A stretch of 61,760 nucleotides of DNA from Magnaporthiopsis rhizophila (Eukaryota > Ascomycota > Sordariomycetes > Magnaporthales > Magnaporthaceae): the NCBI GenBank assembly GCA_003049465.1, contig PYSS01000170.1:1-61760 (forward strand), in the 5' to 3' direction. A program made the position numbers and the translations under genes. Shown here piece by piece: positions 20,608 through 32,626 of this stretch. Each line of letters begins with the position of its first letter. Position 1 is the stretch's first letter. The notes beneath the pieces were generated by a model. That model searched no databases. It was not told the DNA's origin and was given only the letters and a program-made list of their open reading frames with translations.

Positions 20608-22855
20608 TTAGTCCATTCCTCCTTCCAGCTCCCGAATCATGCGCTCATCGCTCGGTGCCCAGCCCGGCTGCGGCAGTGAGTCCACATTCAGGATCAGATC
20701 CTCATCCTCGAAGGCCCCCCTCACGATGCGCGTGCCCCGTGTGCTCGTGAGCAGCACCTTGATGGTGGCGGGCACGCTCCTGTCGGCGGCGAGGTGGATG
20801 AGGCTTAGGAACACGCGCAGCGCCTCGCGCTGGAACTCTTCCCGTTCGAACAGGTACACGCCGTCGATTATGCAGAAGAGCGTCACGGTCTCGGGCAGCT
20901 GTCGCACCAACCAGCCCAGAAGCTGGGTAAGCGCGTCGAAATCCGCTGCCTGCAAGGCCGCGAGGTCGACGGCGCCGTACATGGACCGCGTATCGAAGGC
21001 ATACTGCCTCAGCAGCTGGTCGATCAGGCTGGCGAGCATGGCGCGCCCACCGACGCGCCCGCCGGCCTCGGCCGGGTCGATGTGCCGCCCGCAGAACCAC
21101 AGCGCCGACACGAAGCGCTCCTTGGCCCGCAGCGCCTGCGTCATGGTGGCGCAAAAGACCGACAGGGGCGAGAGCTCGGCGATGGTCTGGGGCGGGCTGA
21201 AGTCCCAGTGCACCAGGAGCTTGGCTGAGGACGTCGACACGATCCAGCTCCGGAAGAGCTGCGTGTTGATGATTTGCTCCGCCCGGGCGCGCTCCCTTTC
21301 GGGTAGCTGCCCCTTCTTGTCGTTGACGAAGGCGAGATCGGCCAGGTCGAGGTCGGGCGTGTCGAGCATCCGCCGCAGGCCCTCTGGGTTGATGTACGGC
21401 CCCACGGCGGGTGGCCGCGGCGGCGGCAGCGGCCACAAGCCCTGCTGGGACGGTGTGGTGGCCCGCAGCCTCTCGTTCATGATATATAGGTGCAGGTTCT
21501 CGCGTCGGGTGGCCTCGAGCTCCCCTGCAGACGAGGCATCAGAATCCAACCCTCGCCCCCACGAAAAGCCCTGGACTAGGATGCGACTCACTGTCCTTTT
21601 GCGCCAGGTGTTCTGTGAGCAGGTTGTTGAGCGCGTTCGTGCCGTCGGCCACGCTCTGCAACTTCTGCGCGAGCTGCATGCGGAACTTTTGCGTCTCCCG
21701 GGAGTCTTCAAGAGGAGAAGGCATGCGTCAGTCACCGAGTCCTCGTGGTAGGCTAGGGGAACGCGTACACATGTGGAATTCGTGAATGTGCGACTTTGCA
21801 GCTTCTTCCATGAGACTTGAGCTCTTCGTCTTGATCATGCCGAGGCTCTCCACCATGTTCCTCTCGTAGTCGCTCGCGTTAAGCACGGCCTTAGTACCCC
21901 TCCAGACTTCGCCGCGGTATAACGTCAGCCTTACCGGTTGCTTGCAGACCAAGTAGCCGGGACTCACATTCGTTGCTTATGAAAAAGCCAATGGCCCGCT
22001 CGATGGCGTCCAGCGTCGTGGCGATCAGGTCCACCGAGGCCCTCCGGATACGCACGTCGCCCGGGAAGGTCCCCAGGAACAGTTCGACATCCGAAAAGAT
22101 GGGGATGAGGCCGTCAAAGGCGCTGACGGCCTGTTGGCGCACATGCGCGGCACTCTTGACGGCCTGGGGCACCACCGTGGTTAGCTAGGTGCCTTAGCTA
22201 TGCGAGTCGGGGCTGCCCGGCCGCTTCGGGCCCGCGCTGGACTTACATTCAAAACCAGCTCCACGGCGGCCAAGACCGGCGTGGCAATGGGGTCGCTGGG
22301 GGCAGCCTTTGCGCCAATTCGGACCGCCCCTGCCAGCGGCGTGACGTTGTCTGCTACCGTCCGCCGCACTTTCCGCAGCCATCCTACCGGCCCTCCCGCT
22401 TGCTGGTACTTGGCCCGCGCCGCTTCGAGCCTGCGGTGTATTTCGTCCCAACTGTCCAGGCTCCGGATGCAGTAGTCGGTGCCGGACCGGCCCTGGGGCT
22501 CCTTCGTCTTCTTGAACTCGGTCATGGCGTCGGGGAAGATGGCGTTCCAGAACCTCATGGCGTTGACGTTTGCCCAATCCTGCCTCGGTGGGAGGTCATT
22601 GCCGTCGTCTGGAGGCGGCCCCAAAGCCTGGTTGTTTGAGACGCACTGTCCCAGAGCAAAGGCCTGGCTATTCGAGGCGTACTGCCCGGACGCCGAGCCG
22701 TACCGCTCGGTTATAGGGGCGTACTGCCCGGACGTAGGATCGTACTGCACGGGCGGGTTCACAAACATTGGGTGACGCTCTTGGAGGTGATGGTCGATGA
22801 AGTCAACCGTCACGGGACGACTGAATCCTGGTATATGAGAGCCTCGACCCGCCAT
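20608..22855 (-). CDS. Fungal Goodbye-like/STAND-associated helical protein with degenerate NTPase region
   Basis: Five exons were inferred: 22855-22247, 22163-21968, 21906-21769, 21705-21592 and 21524-20608. Together they give 657 residues in one frame. The N-terminus is low complexity, with Q-Y-A repeats. It is followed by a helical domain (F-W-N-A-I-F-P-D-A-M, then D-V-E-L-F-L-G-T-F-P-G-D, then F-W-x-G-T-K-A-V-L-N) of the kind placed before NACHT/ankyrin regions in fungal STAND-like proteins (Goodbye or DUF7708-like). The C-terminal half looks like a NACHT-type fold without a good P-loop: the G-x-x-x-x-G-K-T is missing, but a Walker-B-like L-F-C-I-I-D-G-V segment remains. So it may be an NTPase-dead STAND relative. 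It is divergent from the AAA gene (513 bp). Function unknown; a signalling or self/non-self role is inferred. Confidence 0.75.
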
Positions 22856-23368
22856 GACGGCGGCGTTGCAAGGGAAGAGGTAAAAATCTCTCGTGTCAGC
22901 CGAAAGCAGCCCGGGGAACAGAGAGGGGGAGAGCGAATATTAGTTGAGCACTTCATCTGCAAATGCAATATGACACGGCTGACATGGCTGAAAGCCATTG
23001 GCTGCCGTGGTCCTAATTATGGTCGGACATGCCCGACCACTTGCTGCCGTAGCATTTCCGCGGGCTTTTGGGGCCAATAAGCCGCATTCTAGGCGAGCAA
23101 AAAGGTATAAGCGTGAGGGGTAGGCGGGGTGGCCGGCGAGGCTCTGGAGCCTGCCCGATGAGTTAGCACGAGTATATGAGACGCCCAGGGTGGTCCCGAT
23201 TCCTTAGCCCCGCACTCCGGCTTTTCAGCCATCAGCGTAGCCTCAGCAGTACTGCTCCTCTCGTCTCTCCCTGCTCTCACGCGACCTTCTCATCATTAGG
23301 TATTCCACACCTTCAAAGACTAGCTGGCGTGCCGGCTCCGCGTCTACGTCGAGAGCGGAACCGCGGGA
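22856..23368. promoter_or_regulatory. Divergent intergenic region between STAND-like and AAA genes
   Basis: 513 bp separate two divergent start codons, so both promoters must lie here. No clear TATA box or operator stands out. Small ORFs inside look spurious. Confidence 0.4.
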
Positions 23369-26300
23369 ATGGCGTCTAGTGACTCTAGTTCACCGATGGA
23401 CCGGGCCGAGACGGTCAACTCGACCCCGGGCGATGCGGCTCTATCCCCGCCGACTTGGGGTCAAGATGGCGAGGAGGGTCGCCGAGCCGAAGACGCCGGC
23501 GCGCCTGAAACTCTGGCCGGAGATGGCCAGAAGCCTGCGGAACTCGGTGTTGGCGGCTTCGCCGACGAGATCCAGGCTCTGAAGATGAAGCTCCTCGAGC
23601 TCGAACGACAAGCCCAGAACAACCCGGCAGGCGTCGAGGGAGAAGGATCGCGCCCGCAGCTGGTGGACGACTTGGAGGAATATAGGCGCATGGAAGCCTG
23701 TCTCAAGAATCATCGCAAGGAATGGGAGCGTGCGGGCGGGCCGGGTGATTGGGGTATTTGGGACAATACACGCCGCATTTACATGCATCGTGGACAAGGA
23801 GAGCACTTACCGTTTGGGATCACCTGGCGACAAATGCAGGACCGTGAATACGAGCGGCCGGGTCTCCCAGAACTCTCTCGCAAGTTGGCAGACGGTCAGG
23901 AGCGGAGCATCGCCGACATGTATGATGAATTTGACGAAGTCATTGACTACGGCAGCCGTCGCAATAGGCTCCGTAAGCACTTTGAGTGGGAGATGGACCG
24001 CCTCTACCTGGCCGAAGAGATGGACCGCTACAGGAAATCAAAGGTCGAAGAGGCTAAGGCGCAGGTTCTCGCAAAGGCGGACCCCGCGGGAGATAAGCCG
24101 CTCGAGGGAGACGCGCAGCCTGAGGACGCGGGACCGACGTTTGCCAGGCCCCAGCTCAACCGGCTAGACTGGCCCGCCTACATACAGCTCGCCAGGGTGA
24201 AGGAAAAGGATGCGTTTGCCGTCGAAATTCTCATGGGCGAGCCCAACATCGACGATGGCTACGGTGGCTATCGGCGCTTGATAGGCTTTTCGGGCCAGGT
24301 CCGCAAGCGGGACATCGCCCTGGATTTCAAGCCCTCTGCGGCCATGCTGCCCGGGCAGCCGCAGCTTCCCGAGAGAATCCGGATCCACTCCGAGGCTCTT
24401 ATTCAGATCCTCGGCATCATCTTGGGGAAGGACCTCATCAGCGGCTCGCAAAATGAATTGGGCGTGGTAACTCTCGTCTTCACCAGGCCCTACAAGGCGC
24501 TAGCTTATCACGAGCAATTGCTGCGGAACTTGTGCACGGCCCTGGAGAAGAAGTTCGAGGCCGCGCCGGAGACGGACAAGAACGTGCTGACTGCCGCGGA
24601 CAGCTCGGCAGCTGGTCCGCCGAAAGACGGCGCCGCCCCTCAGGAGCTTGGAAAGGGGCCGGGCCAAGTCTCGGCGGGTGGGAGTGTTACTCCCGAAAAT
24701 CCGGCAGCAGCAGCAGGAGAGCCGCTCAAGGGGAAAGGCGACGAAGCCGAAGACAACCAGGCAGAGGATAAGCCTGACGACGAGCCCGTCGCCGAGACCG
24801 TCGCCGAGACCGTCGCCGAGGCCGTCGCCGAGGCTAAGTCGCCGACGGTGCTGGAGCACCTGAAATGCCTCTTGAGCTTCGTGGGCTCAGACATATCGGC
24901 TAAGCAGGCGTACCTCAAAAGCCCCGACTGTCGCAAAGTGTTCTTCTCGGATCTCTGGCACCTCTTCAGGCCCGGGGTGGAGGTGACGGGCAGCGACGGC
25001 AGGCAGGCCTACCGCGTCATCGGCGTCACCAGCGCCAAGCACCGCGTGGCTCCCCCCTGGGAGAGGTGGTACAACGACTCGGGGAAGAGCAAAAAGACGC
25101 CGCCGTTCAGCATTACGTGCGTCTATATCGACTTTGATGGTAAGAATCTGGGGCCGGTCCCCAAAGTCTTTGACTTTAAGAGGTTCGACGGCGAGACGGA
25201 CGTGACGTCCTTGGAGGTGTACCCCCTCCGCTTTCACCCAGTCAAGAGGGCCGACTTTAGCGACTGGGAGTGGAAGGAGCTCGGGGCCCTCCCCGCCAAT
25301 GAGAGACACAGGCAGAACCTTATACGCCGGGGCGCCAAGTTCCTCCAGGTCGCCGGCGTGAAGCACATGTACTACGCCGGACCGACGCTCGAGGAGGCGC
25401 GCGATGAGGTGGAGAGCCAGGTGGTGATTGATTTCGAATCTGCTTTTTTGGTCGAAGACCAGGACCAAAAGTTGTGGAAGCCCGAGCTAAAGACGATGAT
25501 CGGGAGCCCCGAGGCTGAGGACGGCGACCAGGACGCACGAGACGAGTTTTGTCGCGAGGCCTGCTGTCGGTTTGACAGTGTGCATGACGACTCTTATATC
25601 GACAGGATTCAGAGAGAGGAGTATGTTCATGGCCTCCTACCCGAGGAGGGCGCCATGAATGAGCAGCCGTCGATCGCCATCATCCCGCGACCCTTGAAGG
25701 AGCTGCGCACCGGCAGCGGCGGCAGCAGTCTCGTCTCGGATGACGAGCTCATCATCATGTCGTACCGCGTCTTTGGCTTCGTCCTGCGCAGCCGCAAATG
25801 GGGCAAGTGACATTCAAAATACCTTCCGAGTTCCCACTGTTTCCGTACTGTACTGACGCGGCCCGCATCCCAGCCAAGCTCGACATCTCGCACCTGACCG
25901 ACGTTTATCTCCCGGCGGCCGAGAAAGGCAAGGACCAGCAGGGCGACACGGAGGAGAATAGGAGCACCACGGCTTTTGACCGCCTTGTCCTCGAGAAGTG
26001 GCACCGTCCTGTGATATTGTCGCTCATTGCCCAGCACTTCCGAGACAAGAAGTCAACGGTGGGCCAGAGGGAGGAGTTTGACATAGTCAAGGGAAAAGGT
26101 ACCGGCGCTTCCGCACGGCTCGGGGTGCCAGCCGACATGGTTGCCCGACTGGCTGACACTGGCTTGCAGGAAAGGGCTTGATTCTGCTGCTCCACGGCGC
26201 CCCCGGAGTGGGCAAGACGTCCACGGCTGGTTCGTGCCGCCCGACGCGACTCGGCCCCCTCCCGTTGGCGCTCTCCATGCTAACCATCTGTCTCTGAGCA

Positions 26301-27754
26301 GAAGGAGTGGCGGAACTGTTCAAGAAGCCGCTGTTTCAAATCACCTGTGGCAAGTGGGAATCTCGGCTCGGCACCATTGGAACGTCTCAGAGGCAGCCGC
26401 TAACCCTGATCCGTGTTTGTTCCGACCACCAGGCGACCTCGGCACCACCGCGGAGGAAGTCGAGAAGGCCCTAGAGACCAACTTTGCACTGGCCAACAGG
26501 TGGGACTGTATTCTGCTCCTCGACGAAGCAGACGTTTTTCTAGCTGAAAGAACCAAGCTGGATTTCAAAAGAAACGGACTTGTGGCAGGTCAGTCGGGCA
26601 CCGGATGCAGCGTTTTCCCCTCCCTCCTCTCCTATCTACAGCGCTGACGGGCCACACCAGTCTTCCTGCGCGTCATGGAGTACTACGCGGGCGTCCTCTT
26701 CCTGACGACCAACCGCGTCGGCGACTTCGACGAAGCCTTCACGTCGCGCATCCACATCAGCCTGTACTACCCCGAGCTGGACAACGACAAAACGGTCAAG
26801 GTGTTCGAGCTCAACATGCACATGATTCGGGAGCGCTTCGCCAAGAAGGGGCGAAAGATCGTCATTGACGAGATGGCCATCGGCGGCTTCGCCGCCAAAC
26901 ACTTCACCGAGCACCCGCAGGCGCGCTGGAACGGCCGGCAGATTCGCAACGCCTGCCAGACGGCGCTGGCGCTAGCCGAATTTGAGGCCCAGGGCGACAG
27001 CCACGAGGCCATCCTGCGGCCCGACGCCGTCGTCACGCTGGGGGTCAGGCAGTTCAGGGTTGTGCGCGACGCCTACCTCGAGTTCGCCAAGTACATGAAG
27101 CGTCTGTACGGCGTCGACTCGGCCCAACGCGCCAGGGAGGCCAGGGTGCGCGCCGTCTGGGTCGACGAAGACAACAAAATCGTGGCCGACCCTGGCGCCG
27201 GCAGCTTTGGCGGCACAGCCATGGACAAGAGGGCCTTCGCGGCCGCGTCGAAGGTCCAGCCCCAGGTCCCAATGCAGCAGTGGCAGCAGCAGCAGCAACC
27301 GCCTCCCTTGCAGGGGCAGTACTTTGGCTACCAGGACGTCCCGCACCCGAGCTACGCCAATGCGAGCCGCATGCCACCGACGCAAGCGGATCAGCTCCAG
27401 CCCGGTGGCCAGCCCTGGGACAACCCGGGCGCGAGGGCTGCCAGTCCCCATGTTGGCGCCAATGCCAATGCCAACGCCCCTTACCAGGGGCAATGGAAGG
27501 GACAGAACGACGCGTTGGCTCCACGGCAGCCGCCGCCAGCGGGAGGGCAGTATTATGACCAGCCGCAGCAGCCGCAGCAGCAGCAGCAGGCCTATCCGGC
27601 AGGGTTCAACCAGGGCATCCGGGAGATGTACACGGCGTCGGGCCCACAGGCCGTGGGGCAGCTGCCGCCGGGAAACCTCCCACCTGGCAGTGGAAGCGCC
27701 TATGCGCCGGTTCCCGGGCAACAGTGGCGAGGGGCTCCGGACCCACAACAGTGA
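23369..27754 (+). CDS. Large AAA ATPase, fungal DUF7025-type
   Basis: Six exons: 23369-25802, 25874-26098, 26170-26229, 26302-26349, 26433-26588 and 26661-27754, giving 1338 residues. The first roughly 800 residues hold a disordered start, a coiled/charged middle, and the conserved pre-AAA region of fungal AAA proteins (a Y-R-V-F-G-F-V-L-R-S-R-K-W block). The AAA core follows: Walker A G-A-P-G-V-G-K-T-S-T-A (about residue 896), Walker B L-L-L-D-E-A-D-V-F-L (about 951), then sensor and arginine-finger segments L-T-T-N-R and S-R-I-H-I. The tail is rich in Q, P, G and N. Introns 1 and 4 begin GC-AAGT rather than GT and end in CAG. Both are needed to keep frame and motifs. The cellular role of this fungal family is poorly known. 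It is divergent from the STAND-like gene. Confidence 0.88.
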
Positions 27755-29120
27755 CGATGAGACTGCCCGGCATGTGTGCGGTTGATGATGGCTGGTGCCG
27801 TGTTTCCGCGATTTTCATTTCTCATCTCTCGTCTGGCGCCAAGTGGCTCAAGATTGGTCCACTGGAGATCGGGGAGTTGAGTAAAAGCCCTGGAGCAACT
27901 GCGGCGTCCCGTATTTCCGTCAACGGGCTAGAGACGATGTTGAGTTCTCGCGTAACAACGTTTTGCAAAATCTGTCCGATGCGAGGTTCCTAACGTTATA
28001 CGTATACGGTAGCGTTGCGATCCATCCAAGGCTCTGATCGTATCGAGGAGCAGGGCATAAGGACCGAGCCACGAGATTCCTCACGTAGAATGTGTTTGTT
28101 TCACTGTTGAATCATAGCAAAGGCGGCGGCTTTAAGTAAGAGGTACCATTTCGTGAAGAAATGGTGAAGGATTGCGCGTAGGCACAGGTGCCAGCCATTT
28201 AGGCTTGAAGCTTTAAATATGAATAATAAAGTCATTTCGGACAGGAGCTTCCTCCTTTCTTTTCCGATTAGCAAAATAACATCACTTCGGCTCATACCGA
28301 AATATAAGTATTATTATTTTAATCGTTTTATAATTTACTCAAAACCTCTATCATACCGCCTGCAGTTCAGGTTGCATTCGCAGTAGCTTAGGGCTGGCAT
28401 TCAATCCAAATTTGGGGGTAAAAGGTTTTCAGGGAAGAATATCAAGGTAGGCACCTCTACTTGAGTGGATCATCAGCCAACGGACGGAAGGCACGATTGT
28501 GGCCGCACCCATTCGGCACTGGGCAGTCAAATGGGCACGGCTGCTGAACGTGCAGCACTGCCCAACCCGAAGAAGCCGAAGCAGGCGCGGTGCCTGTTTG
28601 GTGGCAGGCAGCAGGCAAACAGAGCATCGTCCTCCATTCCCTTGGTGGTGTGCACACCCTGAAAAGTCGGAGCATGTCCTGTTTATTTGGTGGGGAGCGA
28701 CGAGGGAGCATCTGATTGGCTGGCTTGCTGCCCAGTGTTGACTGATACCCCTGCTCGCTGCTGGGCGGCGAAGGCCCTGAACGAGAGCTTTTGTCCCCTT
28801 GATTACATAAGGCGGAGCTCGCGTCCAGGATTGGCAGGCCGGGTAGGCAATGTCAACAAATCCTTTTTCTTAGCGCACATGGGTCCCATCAAGCAAATTT
28901 CCCCCCACCACCGCCAAACTCCTGGCTGGCTGCAGCATTTGATCCGCATCTCTTTTGCTCCCAGGACTTCCCGCATTTCTCAACCTCCAAAACATCCTCG
29001 GGCTTGTTGTTCGCAGGAATCAGCCTTGCTCTCCCAGTCGCCTCGTTCTCGTATTTTGCGAAGCATCTTCACAGACACTCCATCCCACCGGCACCACAGA
29101 GAATCCCGTCGTCCTTCAAG
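27755..29120. other. Intergenic region before alpha-tubulin
   Basis: No gene seen. Around 28100-28350 the sequence is AT-rich. The last few hundred bases before 29121 are pyrimidine-rich, as expected for a strongly expressed fungal 5' region. No tRNA or repeat recognised. Confidence 0.4.
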
Positions 29121-31076
29121 ATGCGCGAGATTATCAGCATCAACGGTGAGCGCGTCTGCCCCCTCGTGCTTCACCGCAACCGAGCTTCTCGCCGCAGCAT
29201 CTCGACTGCAGAAACAGCCAACTAACTGCTCTCACCCTCACAGTCGGCCAGGCTGGTTGCCAGATCGCCAACTCTTGTTGGGAGGTGAGCACATGTGATC
29301 GAGCCCACACCGCCGCCACCGGGCGACCGGGCTCAAGCTCATCGACGTCGAGCGCAAACGCACATCCACGCGAAATCAGTGACAGACACTCTAAACTGAC
29401 ACACCGAACTCGGCCAACAGCTCTACTGTCTTGAGCACGGCATCCAGGTAGGACCGCGCCCAACGCCTACGAGCAGGCACCCCAAGCATGCCGGATGATC
29501 TGCTCGCTAACCTTGCCGTCTCGCCGACCAGCCCGATGGATTCCTGACTGAGGAGCGCAAGGCCGCTGACCCCGACCACGGCTTCAGCACCTTCTTCTCT
29601 GAGACCGGTACGGATCTTGCCGCTCAACTGTTGGTCGGTGTTTCCCTCAACTGGCAGGACTGACATGTTTCGGGAGCACGCATGCTTTAGGCCAGGGCAA
29701 GTACGTTCCTCGCACCATCTACTGCGATCTCGAGCCCAACGTCGTCGACGAGGTCCGCACCGGTGCCTACCGCAGCCTCTTCCACCCCGAGCAGATGATC
29801 ACGGGCAAGGAGGATGCATCCAACAACTACGCCCGTGGCCACTACACGGTCGGAAAGGAGTTGATCGATCAGGTCCTGGATAAGATTCGCCGCGTCGCCG
29901 ATAGCTGCGCTGGCCTTCAGGGTTTCCTGGTCTTCCACTCATTCGGTGGAGGTACCGGTTCCGGATTCGGCTCGCTCCTGATGGAGCGCCTGTCGGTTGA
30001 CTACGGAAAGAAGAGCAAGCTCGAGTTCTGCGTCTACCCGGCGCCCCAGACTGCCACCTCGGTCGTCGAGCCCTACAACTCGATTCTTACTACCCACACC
30101 ACGCTGGAGCACGCCGACTGCTCCTTCATGGTCGACAACGAGGCCATTTACGACATCTGCCGCCGCAACCTGGGTCTCGAGCGCCCCAACTTTGAGAACC
30201 TGAACCGGTTGATTGCTCAGGGTGAGTTTTGGAGGGCAGAAGTGTATCTGCAGATGAGCGGGGATATCTGCCACGGCGCACGCCCTTTATCGTCACAACG
30301 CTAACGTAGAGGGCCCGAACCCATCTCGACAGTCGTCTCTTCCATCACCGCGTCGCTCCGTTTCGATGGCTCTCTGAACGTCGACCTGAACGAGTTCCAG
30401 ACCAACCTGGTGCCTTACCCCCGCATCCACTTCCCGCTGGTTGCCTACGCGCCGGTTATCTCGGCCTCGCGCGCCGCCCACGAGGCCAACTCGGTCCAGG
30501 AGATGACCATGTCCTGCTTTGAGCCCAACAACCAGATGGTCAAGTGCGATCCCCGCAACGGAAAGTACATGGCCACCTGTCTGCTGTACCGTGGTGACGT
30601 CGTCACCAAGGACGCCCACGCCGCTGTGGCTACCCTCAAGACCAAGCGGACGATCCAGTTCGTCGACTGGTGCCCCACTGGATTCAAGCTTGGTATCTGC
30701 TTTGAGCCCCCGCAGATGGTGCCCAACGGTGACCTGGCCAAGGTCGATCGCGCTGTGTAAGTTCGGCCCGCGCCAAAAAGGTTATCCCTGTTGATGTTAT
30801 ACTCTGGATTAAGCTTACTAACCTCTTCACCACTTTGACCACTACAGCTGCATGCTCTCCAACACCACGGCCATCGCCGACGCCTGGTCTGCTCTGTCGA
30901 CCAAGTTCGACCTCATGTACTCCAAGCGTGCCTTCGTCCACTGGTACGTTGGCGAGGGTATGGAGGAGGGCGAGTTCTCGGAGGCTCGCGAGGATTTGGC
31001 TGCGCTTGAGCGCGACTACGAAGAGGTGGCCACGGACTCGATGGGCGACGAGGAGGGCGGCGAGGCTGAGTACTAA
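29121..31076 (+). CDS. tub1: Alpha-tubulin
   Basis: Seven exons: 29121-29145, 29244-29284, 29421-29447, 29532-29607, 29691-30221, 30333-30756 and 30848-31076, giving 450 residues, the normal length. The start M-R-E-I-I-S, then V-G-Q-A-G-C-Q-I and C-W-E-L-Y-C-L-E-H-G-I-Q-P-D-G identify alpha rather than beta tubulin. The GTP-binding loop G-G-G-T-G-S-G-F-G and the E-x-x-T-x-x-x-H-x-x-L-E-H-x-D region are present. The acidic tail ends in E-A-E-Y, so the removable terminal tyrosine is kept. Several very short 5' exons are usual for fungal tubulin genes. It polymerises with beta-tubulin into microtubules. No sign of truncation. Confidence 0.97.
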
Positions 31077-32626
31077 AACAAGGCGGCGTTGAGGCCGGGG
31101 CCGGGGCCGGACCACGTTTTGTCATAGTACTTACTGGCAGGCTCACGAGAGCCGGAGCGCGGATATGATGTCACTTCCACACCAGAAACCCCCCATACCA
31201 TACCCTAACCCCGTCACAGCACCGGATCTTGTCAAGTCCCTGATGCCATCGAAGCCAGCGTTGAGTCGACCCGTTTGTGGAGGATGTCGACGAGTCAGGA
31301 GCATCGCGAGATTCGTTATGGTCGTTCTACTTCATTTTGGTCCGGCGAGAAAAATGATGATAGCCCCTTTTTAATTAAATTACCACTGTTCTGGGAATGC
31401 AAGACGAATTTGATTTAACCGCTCGCACGCGCTGGCTCAAGGCTGGGATACCTACCTGCCTAGGTAGTCTTCTATCTTCAGTCCTGCTCGGCTGTGCGCT
31501 GATATTCCATGCATACAATGCATAATGAAGCAGCTAGGGATGGTCATGATGTATCCATGCGGATGTGCTTGGTGGATACACCCGCAACTATCTGCGGAGT
31601 CAGGTCACACAACCTGTCAGCGGCTGCCCAAGCTGCAGGGCTCGATGCACAGCAAATCAATCGCGTCCCAATGACAGCTGTAGGTAGGTGCCCAAGTCGG
31701 AAGAAAGTCGGAAGACATATGCACCTAGTTGATGTGGTTGCATGATGCTAGACGCAGTTGCGCCGATGGTTCAGATGATTTTTATTTTATTTTCCTTCAT
31801 TCTCCTGGGCTCCGCGTGCTTGCTGCTGTTCCCTTTGGCTGCTTCCAGTGCTGCTGCAGCTGCTGCAGAAGTTCAATGGGTTGGGTGATGCGCCCGCGTC
31901 TGCCTGCGGTCTGTGGGGACGCACTGACGCAGGCTGCCCAACCATGCACGCCAGGCTGGGGCTTGCCGCCCAGTGCAGCCAACGCTAATTTGCACCGAGC
32001 GAGCTGGTGGGTTGGCCAGAACCAGTCCAATGATCCACCCTAAACGGTTGCCCAGCGCGAGACTGGCGCAGCGTGAGCTCCAGTCCCTGCCCTTGAAACT
32101 CCCGACGGCATCCACAGCCATCCACACCCCAGCCATCCTATCCACACATCCCACCACCACCTACTGAAATCCGCCGGCGACGACGCGGCCTCCGCTCGAG
32201 AGAAGACCACACATGTTCGATGCTTGCGACGATCGCTTCGAGGAGCATTGGCCCTGTTCTCTGACCACCCGCCGCCAGTGCTGCCTTCTGCGAGGAGAAG
32301 CTTGTTTGCTTTCCAACGACGTAATACAGTATCGTACATCCTTGGGAGCTGAGCGGGTTTGATTTTGTTGTTTTGCTCTTTGCCGACGTATCCCGAGCGC
32401 CTCGTTTTGGCAACCGACCGACGCCCAGCCTACAGCGATAGAGGTCAACCGAGAGCCAGGAGTCCGCGGCGCCTCCACCTCCCCTCGCGCCATCTCTCTC
32501 GCCTTTCGATCGACCCTGACGGTTGGTCGATAGACAACCTCGATACTATCACGGCTCACCAGCCGTCCATCTGTTCAAGACCACTGCCACCATTACCACC
32601 ATCACCACACTATCGCATCCACAACC
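31077..32626. other. Intergenic region, tubulin 3' side and EH-gene promoter
   Basis: No gene seen. A pyrimidine/CACC-rich stretch precedes the EH-domain gene ATG (32560-32626), as in many filamentous-fungus promoters. Scattered short ORFs have no motif. Confidence 0.4.

Noticed and set aside
20639..21751. 370-residue plus-strand open frame
   Set aside because: Antisense to the exons of the STAND-like gene and crosses its introns without meaning.
29121..31076. Beta-tubulin
   Set aside because: The N-terminal motifs (V-G-Q-A-G-C-Q-I, L-Y-C-L-E-H-G-I-Q) and the E-Y end are those of alpha-tubulin.
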